From CAZEJS01 sp964512645 (GTDB taxonomy: Bacteria > Actinomycetota > Geothermincolia > Fen-727 > Anoxymicrobiaceae), in the NCBI GenBank assembly GCA_964512645.1, contig CAZEJS010000008.1:27849-91848 (forward strand): DNA of 64,000 nucleotides, read 5' to 3'. Made by a program: the position numbers and the translations under genes. The notes under the pieces are model-generated. The model made no database searches. It was given only the letters and a program-made list of their open reading frames with translations, and was not told the origin of the DNA. How positions within the stretch are numbered: the stretch's first letter is position 1; each line of letters begins with the position of its first letter. This document shows, in pieces, positions 1-9,300 of this stretch.

Positions 1-1985
1 GCGAGGATGGACTCGATCGTCACGTCGCCGCCCACGCCCGCGGTGATGGAAGCGCCGGTGCGCCAGTCCTCCGCGGCCTTCTGCATGTAGTAGTAGAGAC
101 CCGCCCGGTTCGCCAGGAACACCCCGCCAAGCTTGGCCAGGACCACCCGGCCGTCCGGCTGGTACGAGGCGGCGAGGGTCGCCGTGACCTCCAGCGGGTC
201 GGGAAGGGTGTCCGGCTGGGTGGACCTGTGCGATACGACGGTGTTTTTCCCGGAGCTGTGGAAGAGCTCCATGTACATCCACGCCTGCGAGAAGCTGCCG
301 ACCTGGTTCAGCTTGACCAGCCCGGCGTTGCAGACGCCCTCCCTCAGCGCGTCATAGGCGATGGTGGGGTTGGTGACGAGCACGTCGTCGCCTATCACGA
401 GCACCCTGTCGCCTATGCGCTCGTTCAGCTTCTGCCAGAAGCGCCACTGGGTGCGCGGGGCGGCGAACGGATCCTCGAAGGCGAGCTGGTGGCCCCACTC
501 GTAGAAGAGGTCAACGTACCTGTCCACGAGCTCGTCGCCGCTCATCTTCTGTCCCTGCCAGGTGTACAGGTGCGCCTCCGCGTCGAACATGTCGTCCGAG
601 TCGGCCGCGTTGTCTATGCCCAGGAACATGTTGTCGCCGTAGTTGTAGCCCATCTCGACGCCGGCCTTCGCGGCCGCCTCCATCAGCAGGCGGATCGCCG
701 CCTCGTCGCCGCCCCCGTAGCCGTTGAAGGAACAGCCGCCCTCGTTCTCGCGCCCGCCCCCGGATACGCCTTTCCGCGAAAGGATCTCGGCCACGACCTG
801 GTTCTGCAGCTTCGGCAGGACCTTGAGAGTCCCGAAGAAGCCCCTCTCGTCGAGCGGTACATCTTCCCCGGTCCTGGGGAAGAGGATGATCCACTTCTCC
901 TGGGCCACCAGGTCGGGGGAGGTGTTGCCCTTGTTGCCCTCGGCGTCGACGTACTCGGTGTGCTTGCCTCCCTGTATGGCGTTGTGAGCGCCCTCGGGCA
1001 GGTACACCGCCATTTCCTTGAACCGGGGGTCGTCGCCGCCGTAGACGGCGAAGTTCCTGGCCTCTCCCACCAGCCTGCCGAAGTTCTCCTTCGCCCTGCG
1101 GTCGACCTCGTCGCGGCCGGCGTCGACAGGCATCGTGCCGGCGGCTGCCTGCGCGGCGAGCTTCGCCTCGATCTTCTTCTTCTCGCGGAACCTGTAAAGG
1201 GCGTTGGCGTCCTGGTGGCGCCCGAAAAAGGCGATTACGCCGAGGGCCAGTATCTTGGGGGTCAGCTCGCCGAACCAGCCCGGGATGGCGCCGGCGCCCT
1301 TTGTCGCCCTCCAGATAATGGAAGCCACGAACATGGCCAGCCCGGTCAGGCCGAATATGTAGGCGATGTACAGGTCCCAGCGCGGTCCGGCCGCCGAGAC
1401 GTTGAGCGCGGGGGTGCCGTTCAGGCGGTAGCTCAGGCCCTCGCGGATGGTGGTGGGATACCTGCCGGTGGGGGCAACGAAAAACATCTTGACCAGCTCT
1501 ATCCAGAACCCCGCCGTCCCGGTCCTGAACCTGACCGATCCGTCATCCCGCTTCTCCACGAGCCTGGCCCCGATGGTCTCCTGGACCGTCCGCTCGAGGT
1601 TGAAAGTTTTCGCCGCCTCCAGGACGTGCATACTCTGGTGCCCGCCGATCATGATGTAGGCGAAGGCCGCGGCTATCAGGGTGGAGACGCCGAACTCGAG
1701 TATGAAGCCCTTGATGCCCCAGCCTCCGCCGCCGGATATCCTCTCGGCGAACGCGGGGTAGAACATCCCCACCAGCACCTGTACGTGCAGGGCGACGGCG
1801 AAGTATCCCCACTTCACGAACTCGGACGTAGACCATGCCCCGTGGAAGATCCCCTCGCGCCAGCTCCTGGGCATGAAGAACGACACCGCCCGGTCGAACC
1901 GGGGGTTCCCGTTGGCGTACGAGCGCCGCTCGCGGGGGTCCTTTCCCGGGAGCCTGCTCCTGCCGGAACTCTTCGACCTCTCCAT
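1..1985 (-). CDS. membrane-anchored enolase-like protein (3' truncated)
   Basis: 661 residues are visible and the gene runs off the left edge. The N-terminal third is a membrane domain with hydrophobic segments near residues 61-80, 92-114, 204-225 and 245-256, plus an amphipathic stretch near 159-170. A charged linker follows, then from about residue 325 an enolase catalytic barrel. Equivalents of nearly every enolase catalytic or metal residue are present: H342 (GGKH), E363 (AQEKW), E415 (NEGG), D458 (GID), E504 (FEDP), D533 (GDD), K558 (KLNQ), H586 (SHRS) and K618. The usual ~140-residue N-terminal capping domain, with its RGNP and serine-loop motifs, is absent and replaced by the membrane part. 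The reading frame is continuous with no stop between the halves. The ATG at 1985 follows an AAAGGGTG; a GTG at 1997 is an alternative. Enolase interconverts 2-phosphoglycerate and phosphoenolpyruvate, but the activity of this form is unknown. Confidence 0.8.
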   Translation of the reverse strand, partial: MERSKSSGRSRLPGKDPRERRSYANGNPRFDRAVSFFMPRSWREGIFHGAWSTSEFVKWGYFAVALHVQVLVGMFYPAFAERISGGGGWGIKGFILEFGVSTLIAAAFAYIMIGGHQSMHVLEAAKTFNLERTVQETIGARLVEKRDDGSVRFRTGTAGFWIELVKMFFVAPTGRYPTTIREGLSYRLNGTPALNVSAAGPRWDLYIAYIFGLTGLAMFVASIIWRATKGAGAIPGWFGELTPKILALGVIAFFGRHQDANALYRFREKKKIEAKLAAQAAAGTMPVDAGRDEVDRRAKENFGRLVGEARNFAVYGGDDPRFKEMAVYLPEGAHNAIQGGKHTEYVDAEGNKGNTSPDLVAQEKWIILFPRTGEDVPLDERGFFGTLKVLPKLQNQVVAEILSRKGVSGGGRENEGGCSFNGYGGGDEAAIRLLMEAAAKAGVEMGYNYGDNMFLGIDNAADSDDMFDAEAHLYTWQGQKMSGDELVDRYVDLFYEWGHQLAFEDPFAAPRTQWRFWQKLNERIGDRVLVIGDDVLVTNPTIAYDALREGVCNAGLVKLNQVGSFSQAWMYMELFHSSGKNTVVSHRSTQPDTLPDPLEVTATLAASYQPDGRVVLAKLGGVFLANRAGLYYYMQKAAEDWRTGASITAGVGGDVTIESIL

Positions 1986-2187
1986 TCCGCCACTCACCCT
2001 TTCTGAGTGCCCCTGCGCTGAGCGCAGGGCGTGTCGCCGTCGATTAGTGTTTATTCAAGCCCGCGACGCTCGAACCTGCGCGAGGGCGCGCGGCGAGTGC
2101 CACCTCGTTGGGTTAATAAACCATTCCGAGCGCCAATATTCAACCGGGGCGGGGACTCCGCCGGCGTGGAACTTCGGTTCCAGGAGG

Positions 2188-2229
2188 TCGGCGGTTCATC
2201 ATCCACCGCGGCCCGGGGGAGTCGCTGCT
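2188..2229 (+). repeat. 42-bp direct repeat, left copy
   Basis: This 42-base segment recurs at 4276-4317 in the same orientation with one mismatch (41/42). The two copies bracket the AbiE genes and the scaffold gap. The right copy adjoins the tRNA-Ile 3' end, so the pair could be boundaries of an inserted island or a dispersed genomic repeat. Confidence 0.7.
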
Positions 2230-2414
2230 TCAGGGTGGCGGGTACCTGGCTGAACGTAATTGGAACGCTTGCCTGTCTGTCTTACGTGCTTTGGAAGAAG
2301 CTGTTAAGAAGCGGCCGAAGCAAAGATGGACCGGGCCCTGGTCTTTCAATCATGTTCGTTCTTCGAACTCGACGAGCCCGACGGTTTCTACCAGTGGGAC
2401 ATGTTCCGGGGTAC

Positions 2415-2442
2415 TTGCATTCCTTGTCTCATAGTGTATAAT
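2415..2442 (+). promoter_or_regulatory. sigma-70-type promoter of the AbiE operon
   Basis: A -35 TTGCAT (2415-2420) and a perfect -10 TATAAT (2437-2442) are separated by 16 bases. They stand about 30 bases upstream of the AbiEi start. The AT-rich stretch 2447-2470 between promoter and gene is a plausible site for autorepression by the antitoxin, as known for AbiEi proteins. Confidence 0.65.
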
Positions 2443-2474
2443 GTTGTTAGTTAATAACTTAATTAAGCTATTTT

Positions 2475-3251
2475 ATGGTGATGAATAAAACCAGCCTTAC
2501 CAGAAGAGAATTGGCCATCCTGGAGAAGATCATCTCCGACCTTGGCTATATTGCCCATGCCTCAGATATTAACAAGCTTCTGGGGCAAGAGTACTCCCTT
2601 CAGGAGATCAGGCGGCAGACAAGCCTGCTTTCAAAGCGCGGATGGCTGGTCAGGATCAAGCGCGGCGTGTTCGCCGTGGCAGGCCTTGAGTCCCACGGCT
2701 TCGCCAACATCTCGCCCCTTGCTGTTTCGCAAATCCTGGTTCCCGAATCCTACGTCTCTTTCGAATTCGCTCTTGGCTACTACGGCCTGTTCGACCAACT
2801 GCTTTCAAAGCTTACCGCCGTAACCTCGGGAAATCCCAAGAAGTACACCTTCCAGGACATGACGTACGAATTCAAGAAGATCAAATCCGGCCTCTACTTT
2901 GGATTTGGAGAGATGGAAGTGAACAACATCAAGATCAACGTGGCTGAGCTTGAAAAGGCCTTCCTCGACTTCCTCTACTTCCGGATCGATACCTACAGCG
3001 TCGACCTGGTGCTGGAGAAGTTGAGGGTAGCCAGTGCCGATCTTGATTTGAAGAGACTGTTCTCTTATGCAGAGAAATACCCTGTCTCAGTCAAGCGCCG
3101 CCTGGGATATCTCATGGAGCTTGCGGCGATTCCTGCCGATGATCTCCACAAGGAGATCAAGTCACGCCGGGATTTCTCCAGGCTAACCAATCAATCGGAC
3201 ATATTTAACGCCAGGTGGCGCATCTACTATGAAGATCGGTTTTCTCTCTAA
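2475..3251 (+). CDS. abiEi: AbiEi-family antitoxin / transcriptional regulator
   Basis: A 258-residue protein with an N-terminal winged-helix segment (about residues 5-75, including the turn leading to RIKRGVFAV) and a C-terminal domain. This is the layout of AbiEi antitoxins of the type IV toxin-antitoxin/abortive infection family. The antitoxin represses its own operon and counteracts the AbiEii toxin without direct binding. It overlaps the downstream toxin gene by 23 bases, so translation is probably coupled. GC content is visibly lower than in all surrounding genes and codon use is different, suggesting horizontal acquisition. Family assignment rests on sequence resemblance and on the partner gene. 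Confidence 0.85.
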   Translation: MVMNKTSLTRRELAILEKIISDLGYIAHASDINKLLGQEYSLQEIRRQTSLLSKRGWLVRIKRGVFAVAGLESHGFANISPLAVSQILVPESYVSFEFALGYYGLFDQLLSKLTAVTSGNPKKYTFQDMTYEFKKIKSGLYFGFGEMEVNNIKINVAELEKAFLDFLYFRIDTYSVDLVLEKLRVASADLDLKRLFSYAEKYPVSVKRRLGYLMELAAIPADDLHKEIKSRRDFSRLTNQSDIFNARWRIYYEDRFSL

Positions 3252-3984
3252 AGCCCAATTGTCCATCATCAACAAGAACAACTACCGTTATCCTTTGGCC
3301 GAAGTCGAGAAGGACTATTTCTTGGCGATCGTCTTGGAAATCCTCTATGCCTCGAGACTCGCTGACAGACTGGTCTTCAAGGGCGGTACCGCCCTTCATC
3401 ATCTTTACCTCGACCAACTCAGGTTCTCTGAGGACCTGGACTTCGGCACCCTGGGAGAGGTCACCTTGTCAGACCTCGAGGAAGTCTTCTCCGGGTACGA
3501 CTTCCTGGAGATCAAGAAGGTCTCGCCGTCTGATTTCTCCTTGAAGATCGACCGCTTGAAGTTCACTGGGCCCCTGGGCCAGCCCAATTCCATAAAGATC
3601 GACATCGACCTGGCCCAGGATGTCCTTCTGCCCGCAGGAGACCTCACCTACCACAACATCTACAGGGTCCCGGTTAAAGTCAAAGGCATGGGCCTGATCG
3701 AAATCTGCGCCGAGAAAGTGCGGGCCGTCAACGAGCGCGCCCGCTACCGGGATTTCTACGACCTGCCCATGAGCTTCAAGAAAGAGCAAATCGAGCCCGA
3801 ATCAGTTATCTCCACGCTCAAGAAGAAGGAACTCAGAAGACCACTCTTGGCAGCAAACATCGTGAAGAATCTTGAAATAGCCCAGGCCGCCAGGGATCGC
3901 GGACTGGAGAACCTGCTCTGCCGCGAAGAAATCGAGAAAGAAGAAATCAGGCAAGTGCTTGATAAGCTAATGTCTCTTCTTTGA
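3229..3984 (+). CDS. abiEii: AbiEii-family nucleotidyltransferase toxin
   Basis: A 251-residue protein of the AbiEii/MenT-like nucleotidyltransferase family. The diagnostic motif appears as FKGGTAL (residues 44-50), followed by RFSEDLDF (about residues 62-69), whose two aspartates form the metal site. The lysine of the conserved EKVRA segment lies near residue 164. Such toxins transfer nucleotides to essential targets, shown as tRNA for the MenT relatives, and stop growth on phage infection. The start lies within the end of the antitoxin gene. The gene shares the low GC of its partner and ends 13 bases before the scaffold gap, so anything downstream in the island is missing from the assembly. 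Confidence 0.88.
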   Translation: MKIGFLSKAQLSIINKNNYRYPLAEVEKDYFLAIVLEILYASRLADRLVFKGGTALHHLYLDQLRFSEDLDFGTLGEVTLSDLEEVFSGYDFLEIKKVSPSDFSLKIDRLKFTGPLGQPNSIKIDIDLAQDVLLPAGDLTYHNIYRVPVKVKGMGLIEICAEKVRAVNERARYRDFYDLPMSFKKEQIEPESVISTLKKKELRRPLLAANIVKNLEIAQAARDRGLENLLCREEIEKEEIRQVLDKLMSLL

Positions 3985-3996
3985 CCATGTCGGCCC

Positions 3997-4096
3997 NNNN
4001 NNNNNNNNNNNNNNNNNNNNNNNNNNNNNNNNNNNNNNNNNNNNNNNNNNNNNNNNNNNNNNNNNNNNNNNNNNNNNNNNNNNNNNNNNNNNNNNN
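3997..4096. other. scaffold gap (100 N)
   Basis: Exactly 100 unknown bases, the conventional placeholder for a gap of unknown length. It lies between the AbiEii stop and a repeat, so the assembly probably broke on repeated sequence. True distance and any genes here are unknown. Confidence 0.99.
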
Positions 4097-4151
4097 GGGG
4101 GAGTCGCTGCTGCTTTGAGGTGGTGGTGGGCCTAGGTGGATTCGAACCACC
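4097..4151. repeat. 55-bp repeat containing the 3' end of tRNA-Ile (partial copy)
   Basis: These 55 bases are identical to 4303-4357. The last 25 or so are the T arm and acceptor end of the tRNA-Ile gene, read on the minus strand. Beyond 4151 the sequence departs from the tRNA completely, so no anticodon or D arm exists here. The left end abuts the N gap, so the repeat may extend further. A 3'-tRNA fragment of this kind is what integration at a tRNA gene leaves behind. Confidence 0.8.
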
Positions 4152-4275
4152 CCGGGCGCCGGTGTCGGGGGAGGGGGATCAGGGCCGGGGGCTCTCCGGG
4201 GCGCGCATGGAGTTTCAAGCCGCGGGTCGTTCCCCCGCTGGAACCCTCGGCCTGCCGCGGCGCCCGGTGACCCCT

Positions 4276-4317
4276 TCGGCGGTTCATCATCCACCACGGC
4301 CCGGGGGAGTCGCTGCT
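4276..4317 (+). repeat. 42-bp direct repeat, right copy
   Basis: Second copy (41/42) of the segment at 2188-2229, same orientation. Its right part overlaps the 55-base tRNA-adjacent repeat (4303-4357). Confidence 0.7.
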
Positions 4318-4357
4318 GCTTTGAGGTGGTGGTGGGCCTAGGTGGATTCGAACCACC
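4303..4357. repeat. 55-bp repeat containing the 3' end of tRNA-Ile (copy in the intact gene)
   Basis: Identical over 55 bases to 4097-4151, at an offset of 206 bases. This copy covers the T arm, acceptor stem and downstream flank of the intact tRNA gene. Confidence 0.8.
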
Positions 4358-4407
4358 GACCTCGCCCTTATCAGGGGCGCGCTCTAACCAGGCTGAGCTA
4401 TAGGCCC
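4330..4407 (-). tRNA. tRNA-Ile (GAT anticodon)
   Basis: Read on the minus strand, a full cloverleaf folds. The acceptor stem GGGCCTA (4401-4407) pairs with TAGGCCC (4334-4340). The D arm has AGCTCAGCCTGGTTAGAGC. The anticodon loop CTGATAA holds GAT. The T loop is GGTTCGAATCC. The discriminator is A, and a genome-encoded CCA occupies 4330-4332. The 3' half is duplicated at 4097-4151. Confidence 0.95.
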
Positions 4408-4418
4408 ACAGGATTTGT

Positions 4419-4447
4419 AAGGTACCATTATCGGCAACGCCGGGCAA
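4419..4447 (-). promoter_or_regulatory. possible tRNA-Ile promoter
   Basis: On the minus strand a TTGCCC (4442-4447) and a TACCTT (4419-4424) are 17 bases apart. Transcription would start about five bases before the mature tRNA 5' end. Both hexamers are imperfect, so this is a weak call. Confidence 0.35.
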
Positions 4448-4477
4448 GGGTTTGCCGTGCGGCCGGGGTCGGTGCGG

Positions 4478-5926
4478 CTAGCCTTTGAGCACTCCCAGAG
4501 GACGGAGCCTGGCGACTTTCCTGGAGAGGCCCGCTCCTTCGCATACGTCGACAACCCTGTTGACATCCTTGTAGGCCTCCGGCGCTTCCTCGGCGAGCAG
4601 GCTCGGCTTGCCCGCCATCACCACTATCCCCTCCCGCTCCAGGCGCTCCGCGAGCTCATTTCCCCGCACGGTCTTCCTCGCTTTCGAGCGGCTCATGGTC
4701 CGCCCGGCGCCGTGGCAGGTGCTGCCGAAGCTCTCCTCCACCGACCGGTCCCCTCCCACGAGCACGTAGGAGCTCGTGCCCATGTCTCCGGGGATGAGCA
4801 CCGGCTGCCCGACGGCCCCGTAGACTTCGGGCACTTCCGAGTGCCCGGCGGGGAACGAAGCCGTCGCGCCCTTCCTGTGGACACAGACCCTTCTCGGCCT
4901 TCCGTCCACCAGGTGGGTTTCCATTCTCGCGACATTGTGAGAGACGTCGAAGAGCAGTTCCATGCCCAGCGACCTCTCAGAGCCCCCGAAGTGCTTTTCG
5001 AAGGAGGTTCTCGTCCAGTGCGTGAGGGCCTGACGGTTGCCCAGCGCGTAATTGCAGGCGCACGCCATCGCGGCCATGTAGTCCGACGCCTCGGGCGCAT
5101 CCAGGGGAGCGCAGGCGAGCTGCCTGTCGGGGAGCTCCAGCCCCAGGCGCTTCACCACGTGGTCCGTCACCTGGAGATAGTCGGTGCACACCTGGTGGCC
5201 CAGGCCGCGCGAGCCCGAATGTATCATCACGGTGACCTGTCCCTGGTGAAGGCCGAACGCCTGTGCCACCGCGGGGTCGAACACCCTGTCCACGGCCTGC
5301 ACCTCCAGGAAGTGGTTACCCGACCCCAGCGTCCCCAACTGGCCGGCGCCGCGCTTCATGGCGTATTCGCTCACGCGCGCGGGATCCGCGTCGGGGTACA
5401 CCCCGTGACTCTCGATGAACGCCAGGTCCTCCTCGCGGCCGTAACCCATCCCAACCAGCTCGCGCGCCCCGCCCTCGAGAACCTTCCTGAGCACCGGTTC
5501 GGGTGCGTGGATCCTTCCCCGCGTCCCCAGGCCCCTCGGTATGTCCGCGGCCAGCACCGCGACCAGGTCCTCAAGCCCCCCGGCGACGTCTTCTCGCGTA
5601 AGGTTCGTCTTCAGCAGCCTTACGCCGCAGGAGATGTCGAACCCCACGCCTCCCGGCGAAACGACGCCGCCGTCCTCGGCGAACGCGGCGACCCCGCCAA
5701 TCGGGAAGCCGTATCCGCGGTGTATATCCGGCATCGCCAGGGAAGCCCCGCAGATGCCCGGGAGGGTCGCCACGTTGGCGACCTGCTCCAGCGCCCGGTC
5801 GCCGCTCGCGAGTTCGATGAGCTCCCCGTCGGCGAAGACGATGCCCGGCACCCGCATGCCGTCCTTCCACCCGAGGGGGATCTCCCACCTGTAGTCATCG
5901 ATCTGCCTGAGGTCGTCTATTTCCAT
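4478..5926 (-). CDS. rtcB: RtcB tRNA-splicing/RNA-repair ligase
   Basis: A 482-residue RtcB ligase, full length for the family. RtcB joins 2',3'-cyclic phosphate (or 3'-phosphate) ends to 5'-OH RNA ends using GTP and Mn2+. The guanylated histidine is H405 in the CHGAGR motif. The metal-site motifs are present: GFDISCG near residue 95, GSGNHFLE near 201, and HSGSRGLG near 236. The gene lies 12 bases downstream of the archease gene on the same strand. Archease is the RtcB activator, so the two form a repair operon. In bacteria this system acts on broken tRNA or rRNA rather than on introns. The functional call is firm; the substrate is unknown. Confidence 0.96.
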   Translation of the reverse strand: MEIDDLRQIDDYRWEIPLGWKDGMRVPGIVFADGELIELASGDRALEQVANVATLPGICGASLAMPDIHRGYGFPIGGVAAFAEDGGVVSPGGVGFDISCGVRLLKTNLTREDVAGGLEDLVAVLAADIPRGLGTRGRIHAPEPVLRKVLEGGARELVGMGYGREEDLAFIESHGVYPDADPARVSEYAMKRGAGQLGTLGSGNHFLEVQAVDRVFDPAVAQAFGLHQGQVTVMIHSGSRGLGHQVCTDYLQVTDHVVKRLGLELPDRQLACAPLDAPEASDYMAAMACACNYALGNRQALTHWTRTSFEKHFGGSERSLGMELLFDVSHNVARMETHLVDGRPRRVCVHRKGATASFPAGHSEVPEVYGAVGQPVLIPGDMGTSSYVLVGGDRSVEESFGSTCHGAGRTMSRSKARKTVRGNELAERLEREGIVVMAGKPSLLAEEAPEAYKDVNRVVDVCEGAGLSRKVARLRPLGVLKG

Positions 5927-5938
5927 GACTCTGGTGTC

Positions 5939-6352
5939 TCACACGTCGAAGATGACCCGCGCGGACCACCCCTGCGGGCCGCGCCTCACCAGCATCTCGT
6001 GGTAGGTCACCGCCTTGATCTCCAGCCGGATGTCGTGCCTCTCCGGGTCGAGCGCCTCTCCGACGACGGTGGCCGCCAGGCCCGTCTCCGAGACCGCTTC
6101 GACGCGGACCTCCCCGAACGCCAGGCCTTCCGCTTCGGTGAAAAATATCAGCTCCCCGAGCCACCTGAACATCAGCTCTTCGACGTCGCCCGCCTCGAGC
6201 TCGATGCTTCTCTCCACCGCCGGGGACACCGCCCGTGGGTCCAGCAGGAGGGAGAGCATCGCCAGCGCGGCGCCCTCGAACAACCCGGCCAGGTCACCGG
6301 CCTCGACCTCGATGCCGATGTCCGCCGTGTGCTCGACCGTCCTGTACCGCAA
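5939..6352 (-). CDS. archease (RtcB activator)
   Basis: A 137-residue archease. It opens with the family signature around residues 3-12 (YRTVEHTADIG) and ends with the conserved VKAVTYHE-like segment (here IKAVTYHEM) and a terminal VIFDV. Archease promotes guanylation and multiple turnover of RtcB. It lies directly upstream of rtcB and 13 bases from the end of the large kinase gene, so transcription probably continues from there. The acidic metal-binding residues sit in the HTAD motif and near the C-terminal aspartate. Confidence 0.93.
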   Translation of the reverse strand: MRYRTVEHTADIGIEVEAGDLAGLFEGAALAMLSLLLDPRAVSPAVERSIELEAGDVEELMFRWLGELIFFTEAEGLAFGEVRVEAVSETGLAATVVGEALDPERHDIRLEIKAVTYHEMLVRRGPQGWSARVIFDV

Positions 6353-6365
6353 GCCGCGCTCCTTC

Positions 6366-9300
6366 TCAGGCGAGCGGGAGCGTAAGGGTGAAGAGCGAGC
6401 CCACTCCCGGGTCGCTCGAAAGGCCGACTTCTCCTCCCATCGACTCGACCAGCTCCCTGGCGATATACAGCCCCAGCCCCGTTCCCGGGAAAGACCTGGT
6501 CTCGCTGCTGTCGATCTGGTAGAACCTCTCGAAGATCCGCTCCCGCAGCTCAGGCGGCACCCCGATGCCTTCGTCCCTGACGCCTATTTCCACCATCTCT
6601 CCGGCCTGTTTCGCCGAGATGGTTACGCGTCCTCCGTCCGGCGAGAACTTGAGCGCGTTGCGCACCAGGTTTCCGAGGGCCACCTCCGCCTTCTCCCGGT
6701 CGCCCAGCGCCATCAGCGGGGACCCGGGGATGTCGTACACGACCTCGTGCAGGCCCTCCACGCGCTCCTGCTCGTCGCCGACCTCCCTGCACAGCGCGGA
6801 GATATCGAACGGCTCCCGTGCCACCTCGAGGCGCCCTTCCTCGATGCGGGACATGTCCAGGATGTTCTCGATCAAATCTTCGAGGGCGATGGACTTCTTG
6901 AGCATGATCTCGATCGAGTCCCTCCTGGTCTCTTCGTCCACCTGGTCGTAGTGTTCAGAAAGCGTCCTGGCGAACCCTTCTATGACCGCCAGGGGAGAGC
7001 GGAGTTCGTGGGATACGGTGGAGACGAAGTCCGACTTCATGCGGTCCAGGACCGTCAGTTCCCTGTTCGCCGCCTCGAGCGCCTCCATGTGGCGCCTGGT
7101 CTCCTCGTAAAGCCTCGCGTTCTGTATCGCCACTCCCGCCTGTCGGCCTATCGCCTCCAGGAGGAGGATGTCCTCGGCGGAGAAGTCGCGGCCTTCTGAC
7201 GGCCGCTCAAGCGCGAAAACGCCCACCACCTCATCGCCGGCTATCAGGGGCAGCGCCGCCGCGAAGTCGACGCCGGTGCGCTGCAGCACCTGGTCGGTGG
7301 CGACCAGCCGCCGCGTTTCTTCGTCAAGGGAGTGTTCGCCGCCGATGATTATCGTGCGCTTCTTCGAGACCACCGCCCCGCCGATCCCCTCGTCGATAAG
7401 GAGGTGGAGGTCGTCCAGAATGCCTGCGTCGAGGTTGCAGGAGGCGCCGAAAGCGAACGACTCCCTGCCCGGCTCCACAAGGCCGATGAGCGCCGAACGG
7501 GAGCCGACCGCGCGCGCGGCTTCGGCGACCGTCCTCTCCAGCAGCGTCTGGAGCTCCAGCTCCGCGGAGATGCCCTGGGCGCTGCGGTAGAGCAGGGACA
7601 GCCTCTCGTGCTCCGCCGCGAGCTGCCGGTAGATGAGCGCGTTCTCTATAGACACGCCGATCTCAGCGCCGGCGGCGTCGTAGAAAGCCAGGTCGCGTTC
7701 TTCGAACGTGCCCGCGACCCGTGATCCGAGGAGTATCACTCCAATCGACTTCTCGCCGCTGTAGAGAGGGATGAACAGCGCCTGCTCCATGCCCTTCTCG
7801 GCCAGGCCCCCGGCGAACGGAGGGACGGAAGCGGCGCCCGGCCCGCCGAGCTCGACCAGCAGCGACCCCTGCCACCTCGTCGAGAGCCACGTCACGAGGC
7901 TGTCCGTTCTATCCTCGTCCAGCCCCAGGCGGTCGGCGTCCGCCCTCGGGTCGACCACGATCACCGCCTGCTTTCTTCCAGGCCCCGGGGCCAGCAGGAC
8001 CATTCCCGCGTCCGCCCTGCTCGCGCCGAGGGTGACCTTGAGTATCTCCTCGAGCGCGATGTCAACGTCGAGGGTGCTGGTGGACGCCCTGACTATCTCG
8101 TTGAGCGAGTGCAGCTGAGCGGAGCGGCGCTCGGTCTCCTCCTCGGCTTTCTTCCGCTCGCTGATGTCCCGAAGCGCGGATAGCGCGACCTCCTCCCCCC
8201 ATATCCTGGTCATCCTGGAGGTCGCCTCCACCGGGAGGGTGCCCCCGTCCTTGCGGAGGAGCCGCGACTCGAACGTCAAGGCGTCCTCGCCGGACAAGGC
8301 CCCGGCCAGCCTCTCGTACCCCGGCCGCAGGCGCTCCGGCACCAGGTCCCTCACGTTCATCGTTTGGAGTTCGTCAAGTTCGCGTCCGGTGTAAGCCGTC
8401 GCCCTCTCGTTGGCGCTGATTATCGAACCGTCGATGGAATGCACGATGAACGCGTCGCCGGCGCTCGAAAAAAGGGTCGAATAGGCCTCGGCGGCCGCCT
8501 CGACCTCTCCTCTCATCCTCTTCTGCTCGGTGACGTCCTGCACGGTCACCAGCAGCTCCCCTGCTCCCTGCTCGGTCATGCCGAGGGCGGTCACGGTGAT
8601 CTGCACGTCGATCAATGCGCCGTCGGCCCGCTTGAGCCTGTCCTCAAGGGAGAAGGTCCCGTCCTCCAGGAGCGCCCTGACCATGCGCCCCGCCATCTCC
8701 TCGAACCTCTCGGGCTCCGGCATCAGGGTCTCGAGGGTCCTGCCCTTCAGCTCGGCCAGGCTGTACCCCGAGAGCACTCCCATCCTGCTGTTGGCCCAGG
8801 TGACGACGCCATTGGAGAGCGCCACCAGCCCCTCGCCGATGTTCTCGGTTATCCTCGTGCGGAACTTCTCCGATTTCGCAAGCTCTTCGACGAAATCTTT
8901 CCGTTCCAGAGCCCGGGATACCGTAAGGGCCGTTTCCCTGAGCAGCTCGAGGTCGGGCTCGGACCACGTCATGCGCGCTCCCAGGGAGGCGTAGCCGAGC
9001 ACCCCCCTGAAGGCGTCTCGCACGAACAGCGGGATGGCCGCGAATGACTCGATGCCGTACTCGTCCCGGAACCTGCCGGCCACGTCATCCGGGAGAGTCC
9101 CGGCGTCGGAGAAGATGACCTCTTCTCCCGAGCCGAGCTTCGAGAACAGGTACGGGTATTCCCCGATGCTGCGGCCGCGCAGCCCGGTGGTGAACGGCTC
9201 GGCGCCCCCGGACCACTCGAGGGACCTGGCTATCGTACTGCCGTCCTGCCCGATCTCCACGTGGAAAGCCGTGCTCCCTCCCAGCAGTACCGACAGGCTC

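Larger units (their letters stand above)
1986..2474. other. intergenic region before the AbiE pair
   Basis: No convincing coding sequence is seen. It holds the left direct repeat (2188-2229) and the AbiE promoter (2415-2442). Base composition falls towards the AbiE genes, and the last 40 bases before the start codon are strongly AT-rich with repeated TTAA motifs that could serve as an operator. Confidence 0.5.

Noticed and set aside
228..2006. 592-codon open frame on the plus strand
   Set aside because: Antisense shadow of the enolase-like gene; the minus strand encodes recognisable enolase motifs over the same codon boundaries.
4097..4151. Second tRNA gene
   Set aside because: Only T arm and acceptor sequence are present; no anticodon or D arm can be folded from the adjacent bases.
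4457..6385. 642-codon open frame on the plus strand over rtcB
   Set aside because: High-GC antisense shadow; RtcB and archease on the minus strand account for the region.
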